From the NCBI GenBank assembly GCA_900555835.1, contig USMK01000005.1, positions 1-64,000 of the forward strand: a DNA stretch of 64,000 nt, given 5' to 3'. Below, piece by piece: positions 21,334 through 28,259 of this stretch. Every line of letters starts with the position of its first letter. Within the stretch, counting starts at the first letter, position 1. This DNA is from an uncultured Clostridium sp. (GTDB lineage Bacteria > Bacillota > Clostridia > TANB77 > CAG-508). The translations under genes and the position numbers were made by a program. Below the pieces are notes generated by a model. That model did not search any database. It saw only the letters and a program-made list of their open reading frames with translations, and was not told the origin of the DNA.

Positions 21334-22025
21334 CTATCTTTGGTATTTTCTGTTTTGAAATATACTATCAAATCTACCGGTCCCCAATAATTATATGGTC
21401 TAGTAGTTCAATTCCCATCATTTCTGCACTTTCGTATATTCTATCTGTTGCTTCATAATCGGCCTTACTTGGGGTAGAATCTCCACTCGGGTGATTATGT
21501 AGTAAGATAATTTTAGGTGCTCCCATTTTTATTGCATCTACTAAAACTTCTTTTGGCTCTATAACAGCAAAATTTGTTCCGCCCCTGCGAAACTTTTACA
21601 ATCTTTTGTACTACATTTTTTATATTAAGTATAATAACTCTTGCTTCTTCCTTTTTTTCATATCTTAATTCTTCCATCATTAAATTGGCAACATCTTGCG
21701 GAGACCTTATAATTATTTTTGTGTTATTTAGTGGTTGTCCCATTCTTTTGGCAAGTTCGCAAACAGCTTTTAGCTGAATTGCTTTAACTTCCCCTATTCC
21801 TTTTATGCTTTTGAATTCTTCTATTGATATTTCTTGTAAATGTCTTAAATTTTGCTTATTATCAATTAAATTAAGCACTTTTTGTGCTAGGCTAATAACA
21901 CTTTCTTGTCTAGTTCCGGTTTTTATTATTATTGCCAATAATTCGGAATTAGATAACTTATCTGCCCCATATAATTTTAATTTTTCATATGGTCTTTCGT
22001 AAATTGGTACTTCTTTTATTTTCAT
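21334..22025 (-). CDS. radC: RadC-type JAB/MPN protein; two +1 shifts at CGG
   Basis: UPF0758/RadC family, usually beside mreB as here; exact function is unsettled despite the old DNA-repair name. The first frame holds the helix-hairpin-helix part (IKGIGEVKAIQLKAVCEL). At 21579-21581 GGG CGG AAC must shift to GGG GGA ACA (Gly149) to enter the JAB domain (FAVIEPKEVLVDAI, then HNHPSGD with the metal histidines). A second CGG at 21377-21379 (GAC CGG TAG) must shift to GAC GGT AGA (Gly216), extending HIIIGDG with a normal C-terminal tail. Total 229 residues, the usual length. The second site was found only by applying the rule learned from the others. Confidence 0.92.
21377..21379 (-). other. CGG +1 recoding site in radC (site 2)
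   Basis: GAC CGG TAG: a stop follows CGG directly in the incoming frame. Skipping C gives GAC GGT AGA TTT (D-G-R-F), matching the IIIGDG..F end of RadC proteins. Confidence 0.85.
21579..21581 (-). other. CGG +1 recoding site in radC (site 1)
   Basis: CAG GGG CGG AAC; skipping C gives CAG GGG GGA ACA (Q-G-G-T), followed by the JAB domain with HNHPSGD. Confidence 0.92.
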
Positions 22026-22061
22026 TTATGTCCTTTCCTTTTTAGCCCCCAAAAGTACATT

Positions 22062-22319
22062 TTAAACTTTTCTATATATAAATATTCCAATTGCCATTCC
22101 TACAATGCTAGCAATATTAATGTTTATTCCAAATCCCAATGTTAATTTTATAATATTCAAATCTAGTTTTAATGGCTCTGTAAATCCAAAGCTTTGTCCA
22201 TATGCTAGCCAGCTAAATCCAGGTGTTTTACTTGCTATATCCCCAAGTAATCCACCTATTACTAATCCTGAAAAAATAAATACAATTAAAATCCATATAC
22301 TTTTATCTTTTACGCTCAT
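22062..22319 (-). CDS. Small two-helix membrane protein (DUF4321-like)
   Basis: 85 residues starting MSVKDKSIW, chosen because GGAG stands nine bases upstream; the frame runs 34 codons further but that part has no good start. Two hydrophobic helices (about 7-27 and 60-82) flank a short polar loop. It resembles DUF4321 proteins, found near mre/radC genes in Clostridia, whose function is not known. It sits 36 bases upstream of radC and probably shares its transcript. Confidence 0.7.
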   Translation of the reverse strand: MSVKDKSIWILIVFIFSGLVIGGLLGDIASKTPGFSWLAYGQSFGFTEPLKLDLNIIKLTLGFGININIASIVGMAIGIFIYRKV

Positions 22320-22461
22320 TTTTTTACTCCATTTCTTCTTTTGAAAATTTCTTCTGTATATTATATAAAGAATTTGGCAATTTTTCAAGTGGTTAGTGGC
22401 AAGTAAACAAAAAAATAACAAGAATTCTTGTTATTCTTGTTATTTTTGTATTTTGATTTAA

Positions 22462-24516
22462 TTAAATACCTAATCCTGCTAAGTATTTTTTCATATTTGA
22501 TAAATCGGTTAATGTTATTTGGTCGTCTTTGTCTATGTCTGCTCCTAATAGATTATTTCCTGTTAATAATTCTAATTCAACCATATGGCGTTTTAACTTA
22601 GATAGATCTGTTGCAGATATTTTACCATCTCCGTTTACATCTCCGGCTACTATTAGTTTAAATTCTTCTTCATTTATTTTTAATGTTGAACCTGTTCCGA
22701 CTAAATCATCTTCATTTATTTCTTTTCCTGTTGCATCTGTAAATGAATATTTATCAGAACCAATTTGAACATTTTCCAATAGCATTTTTACTGTTGTATT
22801 TTCTGGTATTGCCTTTAATATTTTCTTTTCTGTATCTAATTTATATTCTTCTGTTTGTAAAATTTCTTGTACTGTTACATTTATGCTTGCTGTTATTTCT
22901 CTGTTTTCGTCTGAGCATACTGTTATAACAGCTTTTCCTTTTGCTACTGCTGTTATTGTTCCATTTTCGTCTACTGTTGCTACATCTGCATTATTTGTTG
23001 TCCAAATTATTTTTTTGTTTTGTACATTTTCTGGCTCTAGTGTTGCAGTTACTGTTCTTGTTGAATTTTCTGTCATTCTTATATTTGTTTGATCTACTTT
23101 AATTGCTGTTACATTTGTTTTAGATTCTATTTTAAATTTTTTTGTTTGTTTCTCTATGTTTTCTGATTCTATTTGTTTTCCATCAAAAGTAACTGTTAGC
23201 ATATATTCGCCAGATGTTGCTGTTTCTTTATTTGGTGTTATAACTAAATTTACTTCATTATTTTGAACGTCATTTCCTGTTATTGTAAATAAATCTGTTA
23301 CATCAATTTCGTGTTTTGTTATTTTTAAATCAAGTCTTTTAGAATTTTGTAAATCAATTGTTGCAATTTTTACATTTATTGTTCCGTCTTCCCCCTGCAA
23401 TAAAGTTTCTGGCTTAGTTGTTAATTCTGTTATTTCAATAGATGGATTTAGTACCACCACATGGCATGTAGCTGAAACCTTGCCATTTTTTGAAGCAATT
23501 TTTACTATTGTTTCTCCTCTTCCTACTGCTGTTAATCTTCCCCCTGCTGTAAATGTTGCAACTTTTTCATTTTCTGAGCTAAACTCTACGTCGTCCTCTG
23601 TAAAACTGCTTGGTACTATGTTGTATGATAAAATTGTGTTTTCTCCAACTTCCATTGTTAATTCTGTTTGATTTAATGTAATTTTGTTCATTTCTATTGT
23701 TGTTATTTTAAATGTTTTCTGAGCAGTTTGTGTGCTATCTATTTCGCCATTTTTGTATGTATATGTAATAATTAATGTATAATCTCCAACTGTAATTTCT
23801 GGTCCAGCATTTATTGTTATACTAGCCACATCACCAGTTACAGTATTTCCTTCTACTGTGTAGTTTGCCCCTTCCACATCTATTCCATCTTTTACTAATT
23901 TTACACTTAAAGTAGAAGCATCTGGGATATCCTCTGTTACAACCGGTACTTTAATTATTTGAACTACATTTTCTGGCATATTTTCTGATTGTACTGTAAT
24001 ATCTCCAAGTGTTACTTTTGGTAATAATCTTGTTTGTAGTCTAACTTGCTTTGTTTCTACTGTTTCAGCACCTGTTGGATATGTTATTTTTGCTATAAAT
24101 CTATATATGTCTGTAACATGTTCACCAGAAGCATTTATTTTGATAGTTGCAGAATTATTCTTTATTGTGTTTCCTGAAATTGTATAATCAATTCCAGATT
24201 CTATTACAGTTTTATCTTCTCTATATGCTTCCATATTTACAGTAAGCGATGTATTGTCTACGATATTTTCACTTGTAACATTTATTTCCATATCATAGCT
24301 TTGTGTTTCTTCATTCCAAGCAATTTGACTTTCCCCTATTGTAACATTGGGTGTATTTGTTTCTTCCGCGCCAGCTCCCAGTTCTAGTTGTTGTATTGCC
24401 ACTGCCCTTTGCACTCCAAGGCAAATTGCACTAATATTAACAGCTTTTGAATTTACTGCTAAACTTAGTATTGTAATTGTTGCCATAACAGCAATTATTC
24501 TTATTTTTTTCTTCAT
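22462..24516 (-). CDS. Secreted Big_2-repeat protein with C-terminal dockerin
   Basis: 684 residues. Start at MKKKIRI (GGAG upstream), followed by a signal peptide ending near NSKA. The body is a series of Ig-like beta domains, including two Big_2 modules with the typical GENTILSYNIVP..EDDVEFSS pattern. The C-terminal ~60 residues are a type I dockerin: GDVNGDGKISATDLSKLKRHM and a second loop GADIDKDDQITLTDLSNMKKYL. Before it lies a conserved ~70-residue module (PENTTVKMLLENV ... DLVGTGSTLKI) also found before the dockerins at 46.5, 48.6 and 49.5 kb. It probably docks onto cohesins such as those at 45.3-53.8 kb. No catalytic domain is visible. Confidence 0.85.
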   Translation of the reverse strand: MKKKIRIIAVMATITILSLAVNSKAVNISAICLGVQRAVAIQQLELGAGAEETNTPNVTIGESQIAWNEETQSYDMEINVTSENIVDNTSLTVNMEAYREDKTVIESGIDYTISGNTIKNNSATIKINASGEHVTDIYRFIAKITYPTGAETVETKQVRLQTRLLPKVTLGDITVQSENMPENVVQIIKVPVVTEDIPDASTLSVKLVKDGIDVEGANYTVEGNTVTGDVASITINAGPEITVGDYTLIITYTYKNGEIDSTQTAQKTFKITTIEMNKITLNQTELTMEVGENTILSYNIVPSSFTEDDVEFSSENEKVATFTAGGRLTAVGRGETIVKIASKNGKVSATCHVVVLNPSIEITELTTKPETLLQGEDGTINVKIATIDLQNSKRLDLKITKHEIDVTDLFTITGNDVQNNEVNLVITPNKETATSGEYMLTVTFDGKQIESENIEKQTKKFKIESKTNVTAIKVDQTNIRMTENSTRTVTATLEPENVQNKKIIWTTNNADVATVDENGTITAVAKGKAVITVCSDENREITASINVTVQEILQTEEYKLDTEKKILKAIPENTTVKMLLENVQIGSDKYSFTDATGKEINEDDLVGTGSTLKINEEEFKLIVAGDVNGDGKISATDLSKLKRHMVELELLTGNNLLGADIDKDDQITLTDLSNMKKYLAGLGI

Positions 24517-24843
24517 ATTACACACTCCAAAATCTATTATCTTTATTATATATAATAAGATTTTCAAAAAGCAAAGTCAATACTTGTATTTTCCTGTTAT
24601 TTTTTGTAGTTCTTATACTTGTTGTTACAGGCTTGTTTGGTGTGTTTTCGTATTTATTTTACATTTGTATTACATTTTTGTTACAAAAAATTCTTTATTT
24701 TTTCACATATATGTGCTATATTATATAGTACCTTTTTTAATCTAACCCAATATACTATTAATAGATTTACCAAAAATTGATGGTTTCATTTTTGGAATAT
24801 TCATAGTATAATATATTTATACGAAATTCTAAGGAGGCTTTAA

Positions 24844-25477
24844 ATGAAAATTGAAAAACTTCGGTGAGAATAAAATTAGAATTACATTAGATATGAACGA
24901 TTTAGCTGAAAAACATATAGATTTTCATGAATTTATGTCTAATCCTATCAATTCTCAATCGTTTTTTTTAGATGTATTAGACCAAGCAGAAAAAGAAATT
25001 GGTTTCATAACCAAAGATTGTCAAATAAAACTTGAAGCCCTTGCTACATCAAGTGGAAACTTTGTACTTACTGTAACAAGAATACTTCCAAGTGCAAATA
25101 CAGATAGTTTAAAGAGAAAAGTTAAAGTTAAGCGAAAAAGCACAAGCAATATAAAATGCAACAATTGTGCAATTTTTGCATTCGATACATTTGACGATTT
25201 TTACGATTACGGCGTTTCTTTAACTTCAAATTTAAGCAAAAAAATTGAAGATCTAATCGGAAATACTAAATTATATTTGTATAACAATACATATTATTTA
25301 ATAATAGATAAATTGCCAGACAATTTGGAATTTGTAAAACTATTTTCATCTTCATTGCTAGAATTCGGAAAATTTGTTTCTGATTCCAATACATACAAAA
25401 ACAAAATACTAGAATGTGGCGAAATGGTTATTAAAAAAAATGCAATTTTGTGTTGTAATAATAAATTTAGGAAGTAA
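24844..25477 (+). CDS. mecA: Adaptor protein MecA; +1 shift at CGG in codon 7
   Basis: Adaptor that delivers substrates to the ClpC protease. AAGGAGG precedes ATG at 24844, but frame 0 reads M-K-I-E-K-L then CGG TGA. Skipping the C at 24862 gives CTT GGT GAG (Gly7) and a 210-residue product opening MKIEKLGENKIRITLDMNDL, the MecA N-terminus, with the C-terminal MecA domain (YLYNNTYYLIIDKLP, LLEFG). An internal start cannot explain the gene, because the best ribosome site and the conserved first six residues lie before the shift. It is on the plus strand, convergent with the pilin-like gene, with which it shares a terminator. Confidence 0.92.
24862..24864 (+). other. CGG +1 recoding site in mecA (codon 7, followed by TGA)
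   Basis: CTT CGG TGA; skipping C gives CTT GGT GAG (L-G-E). CGG followed directly by a stop resembles the layout of the prfB shift site, but the shifted base is the C of CGG, not a slippery run. Confidence 0.92.
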
Positions 25478-25527
25478 AGTAAAAAACTGCAATTTGTTAA
25501 AATATAACAATTGTAGTTTTTTACTTT
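25476..25527. terminator. Bidirectional terminator between mecA and the pilin-like gene
   Basis: Near-perfect hairpin with arms AAAGTAAAAAACT / AGTTTTTTACTTT and an inner CAATTTGTTA / ATAACAATTG stem; it overlaps the mecA stop and serves both convergent genes. Confidence 0.8.
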
Positions 25528-25544
25528 ATTTAATATATAAGCAA

Positions 25545-26010
25545 TTATTTTTTCCATATTCCACTATTGTTTACTGTGTAATATTCCTTTGTTCCATTTT
25601 CACTAGTTACAATTATTTGATAATTATTCCCTACTATTATAATGTTGTTTTCTTTTATTTTGTTTGCGACTTCGCTAAAATCTCCGGTAAATTCAATATC
25701 TCCTTCTAGTTCATAGGTTGCATTTGGACTGAAAGTATATATTTTTCCATTTATATATTTTTGCTCATTACTGCCTATTTTTAGTAATTCTTCTGCTGTA
25801 TTTATTTTTATAATTTCTCCACCTTCATATGATTTGTATACATCTTCTGCAGTTATTCCTGCATCATAATTGTTTTCTGTTTCTTTTAATTGTTCTAATT
25901 GTGATGCTTGTTTATTGTTTGTAGTTACATATGATGCAATTCCGCACAACTAAGATAAACATACATGCAATCGTTACATATAAAGTTATTGCTCCTTTTT
26001 CATTTTTCAT
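25545..26010 (-). CDS. Pilin-like/TadE-like single-pass membrane protein; +1 shift at CGG
   Basis: 154 residues after joining two frames at the CGG at 25942-25944 (GTG CGG AAT; GTG GGA ATT after skipping C, Gly23). Start ATG at 26010 with AGAGGAAAG upstream. The N-terminus MKNEKGAITLYVTIACMFI plus VVGIASY is one hydrophobic helix after a short basic leader, like pseudopilin or TadE-type proteins; the shift lies inside this helix. The rest (about 35-154) is polar and unrecognised, with a motif SYEGGEIIKINTAEELLKIG. Without the shift the helix is followed at once by a short unrelated tail. Family uncertain. Confidence 0.75.
25942..25944 (-). other. CGG +1 recoding site in pilin-like gene
   Basis: GTG CGG AAT; skipping C gives GTG GGA ATT (V-G-I), completing the hydrophobic helix and opening 130 further codons. 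Confidence 0.87.
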
Positions 26011-26042
26011 TGGCTTTCCTCTTTCTTAATTTATTTTAACTT

Positions 26043-26079
26043 AAAAGGAAACGTCTTTTTTGAAGAAACGTTTCCTTTT
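26043..26079 (-). terminator. Terminator after the M23 peptidase gene
   Basis: Stem AAAAGGAAACG / CGTTTCCTTTT with a 15-base interior, six bases past the stop. Its arms match the AAAAGGAAACGT part of the REP-like repeats, so it may have arisen from one. Confidence 0.75.
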
Positions 26080-26084
26080 TATTC

Positions 26085-27101
26085 TCAGTATAAGTAGTTT
26101 TGTGGATTTAGTGCTACTCCGTTTACTCTTATTTCTAGGTGTAAGTGATTTCCTGTTGAATTTCCTGTTGAGCCAACTTTGGCTACTATATCTCCTTGTG
26201 ATACAGTATCTCCTACTGATACACAAATCGAACTACAATGTCCATAATATGTTTGTACTCCATTTCCATGAGATATTATAACTAAGTTTCCAAGTGAACC
26301 CTTCCAACCAGCGTGAATTACAGTGCCACCAGCAGCAGCCTTTATAGCTGTTCCCCTTGGAGCTGCAATATCTAGACCAGTATGTGCTCCAACTCTTACA
26401 GAACTTCTTGAACCAAATCTAGATGTAATTATACCAGAAATTGGTCTTATTAATGAAATGCCTAAATTCTTCTTTTCATTAGACATCTTTGAAGAAGTAC
26501 TATAGCTTACCCTTGCAACACTTTTTTTCACAGTCTTTTCAACCGGTTTTTGATAAAGTGAAGCAACCGCATCATCAACAGTAGTAAAATCCTTCAACTC
26601 AGTTTCATAAACCTCAACATATGTTAACTTTTCTTGATTAGCACTAGACTTATTTTTCAACTCAGCAATAATTTTTTCTGCCTCGTCATATGTAGCTACA
26701 TACGCTTTTGGTTCAGTAGCCTCTAAAACAGCATAATATCTATAATATGTAGTCCCTAACTCTTTTACCATATCAAATATCTCAGCATCATTTGTTGCAC
26801 TATCTCTTTTAAGCAAACACAACTGATACTCTGGCAAATTATCTATCTCAACAAAAGCAACATTGTTATCCTCTCCATATTTTATGTATTCATTAATTTG
26901 CTTCTGCAACTTAGCCTTATCCTCAATATACCCCACAAACTTTCCATTCAAGGTAACACTATATGTAGGCTTGTACATAATCGAAACCACTCCAACAATA
27001 ATCAAACAAGCAACACCCACTACGGAAACAAGCTTTACAGAAGATCTTATTTTAGACAATACAGTTTTTACCCTACTTATTTTCAACACACCCTTCAACA
27101 A
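26085..27101 (-). CDS. M23 family cell-wall endopeptidase, membrane anchored
   Basis: About 338 residues. One N-terminal membrane helix (about 26-46), a central region with repeated alpha/beta segments resembling the domain between anchor and LysM/G5 in clostridial spore-associated M23 proteins, and a C-terminal LytM/M23 domain: SRFGSRSSVRVGAHTGLDIAAP with the zinc HxxxD, YGHCSSICV, and HLHLEIRVNG with the catalytic and third zinc His. Cuts peptide bridges outside the membrane. The listed start is a TTG without a clear ribosome site; a TTG five codons later, with GAAGGGTG upstream, is an alternative. Confidence 0.88.
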   Translation of the reverse strand: MLKGVLKISRVKTVLSKIRSSVKLVSVVGVACLIIVGVVSIMYKPTYSVTLNGKFVGYIEDKAKLQKQINEYIKYGEDNNVAFVEIDNLPEYQLCLLKRDSATNDAEIFDMVKELGTTYYRYYAVLEATEPKAYVATYDEAEKIIAELKNKSSANQEKLTYVEVYETELKDFTTVDDAVASLYQKPVEKTVKKSVARVSYSTSSKMSNEKKNLGISLIRPISGIITSRFGSRSSVRVGAHTGLDIAAPRGTAIKAAAGGTVIHAGWKGSLGNLVIISHGNGVQTYYGHCSSICVSVGDTVSQGDIVAKVGSTGNSTGNHLHLEIRVNGVALNPQNYLY

Positions 27102-27290
27102 TTTTCATTGCAACTATTTTATAACATAATTCAAATTTTAACAATTCGCAATATCACCAAAAATTATCAAATTTACTAATATTATCTAATTTTAAATATA
27201 TTTACTCCTAAATAATGTTTTTTTCTTCTATTTTCTCAATATTTCATTTTTCAAATTCATATATTCCGTACATCCGTATGTTTTTTTATA
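27102..27290. other. Intergenic stretch upstream of the M23 gene
   Basis: About 190 very AT-rich bases. It should hold the promoter for the M23 gene. I see no further ORF. A repeat cluster follows to 27657. Confidence 0.5.
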
Positions 27291-27340
27291 GGGGACGTTT
27301 CCTTTTGAAGCAAAATGCCTCACTAGGGACATATCCTTTT
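27291..27340. repeat. REP-like intergenic repeat, copy B (inverted orientation)
   Basis: GGGGACGTTTCCTTTTGAAGCAAAATGCCTC..AGGGACATATCCTTTT: reverse orientation relative to copies A, C and E. With copy C it brackets the structured RNA element. Confidence 0.7.
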
Positions 27341-27351
27341 CCAAAAAGAAA

Positions 27352-27376
27352 AGTAGAGTAGAGTAGAGTAGAGTAG
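27352..27376. repeat. Five tandem copies of AGTAG
   Basis: A 25-base microsatellite, five perfect AGTAG units, directly abutting the left arm of the 31-bp inverted repeat. Confidence 0.85.
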
Positions 27377-27568
27377 TTGAAAAATGGTGGCTAATATAAA
27401 AATTTATGTAATGACGAATGTGCCGCGGAATATCCGTACGAAATCTTAATTAAATTTTATGAGGGAGCGAAGGCTTCGGAGAGGCTCGTAAAATTCAATT
27501 TAGATTTCGTAGGATATGCAGCAAGCCGAGGAATGAAATAAATTTTTATATTAGCCACCATTTTTCAA
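27377..27568 (+). ncRNA. Structured RNA candidate, copy 2, closed by a 31-bp perfect stem
   Basis: Arms 27377-27407 and 27538-27568 are perfect reverse complements (31 bp). Inside are nested pairings: ACGAAATCT with AGATTTCGT, AAATTTTATGAG with CTCGTAAAATT, GGAATATCC near AGGATAT, and a GAAGGCTTC mini-hairpin. The unpaired GCCGCGG and GCAAGCCGAGGAATGAA segments are candidates for conserved positions; the latter is shared with copy 1 at 1-85. No ORF of note. This points to a folded RNA of about 190 bases; its family is not assigned. A palindromic mobile element is the alternative. Confidence 0.6.
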
Positions 27569-27610
27569 CGGCCACAAAAGAAAGCCACATTTTCCAATAT
27601 TTCAAAACAA

Positions 27611-27657
27611 AGATCTGTCCCCAATGAAGCAAAATGCTTCAAAAGGAAACGTCCCCC
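27611..27657. repeat. REP-like intergenic repeat, copy C
   Basis: AGATCTGTCCCCAATGAAGC..AAAATGCTTCAAAAGGAAACGTCCCCC; same unit as copies A, D and E, three bases before the coat-protein stop. Confidence 0.75.
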
Positions 27658-27662
27658 ATATG

Positions 27663-27908
27663 CTAATTTGAAACTTCGTTCTTTACTGTTTGGATTTCAG
27701 TTTCAGTAGCCTTTGCTGCCGGAGTATAATACCCCTTTGCTTGTGCCATTTTGAACAATTCGTATTGAAATGACTCAGAACCATTCCTCATTTGTTGTAT
27801 AGTCTGACGCAAGCTCATATTTTCTGCTTCATTGATTACACCTTGTAAAGTAGTTAAATCCCCCTTTACACCTTCTAAAACATCATTTACCATATATTTC
27901 TCATCCAT
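27663..27908 (-). CDS. CotF-like spore coat protein
   Basis: 81 residues, start ATG GAT GAG with AGGAGGAAAA upstream. The N-terminal segment MDEKYMVNDVLEGVKGDL and C-terminal QYELFKMAQAKGYYTPAAKA fit the Coat F family, helical proteins of the spore coat or of spore-related stress. It lies ten bases after the small protein at 27919-28104 and the two are likely cotranscribed. Confidence 0.8.
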   Translation of the reverse strand: MDEKYMVNDVLEGVKGDLTTLQGVINEAENMSLRQTIQQMRNGSESFQYELFKMAQAKGYYTPAAKATETEIQTVKNEVSN

Positions 27909-27918
27909 AATTTTCCTC

Positions 27919-28104
27919 CTAATTCAAAAAAGTTAATAATTTTTGCTTTCCATTCAAAGCATCTTGTGCTGCTTTTGTAAACATTTGCTTAACCTGTGCA
28001 TCATTGCAAGTATTTGCATAATTTGTAAGTTTTTGATATGAAGTATCATGTGCTCCAATTAAATGTCTTAAATTTTGTAATTCAATTTGATTTAAATCAC
28101 TCAT
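27919..28104 (-). CDS. Small helical protein, probable spore-coat partner
   Basis: 61 residues, strongly helical: LRHLIGAHDTSYQKLTNYANTC then FTKAAQDALNGKQKLLTFL. It looks like the short ferritin-like/CotF-related proteins that sit beside CotF genes in Clostridia. Start ATG with AGGAAGATGTAAA upstream. Role inferred only from similarity and adjacency. Confidence 0.7.
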   Translation of the reverse strand: MSDLNQIELQNLRHLIGAHDTSYQKLTNYANTCNDAQVKQMFTKAAQDALNGKQKLLTFLN

Positions 28105-28166
28105 TTTACATCTTCCTTTCCTGTAAATTATATAATTATAATCTCCACTTTTTAGCTAAAATATAC

Positions 28167-28209
28167 AAAAAAATCACTATAAACTTTTTTTGTTTTATAG
28201 TGATTTTTT
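28167..28209 (-). terminator. Terminator after pcrA
   Basis: Stem with arms AAAAAATCACTATAAA / TTTATAGTGATTTTTT, about 50 bases past the pcrA stop; T-rich on both strands. Confidence 0.8.
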
Positions 28210-28259
28210 ATTTTTAGTTTTAATTTTGGGTTATCATTTTTTCGTTTCTAATAGCCACA

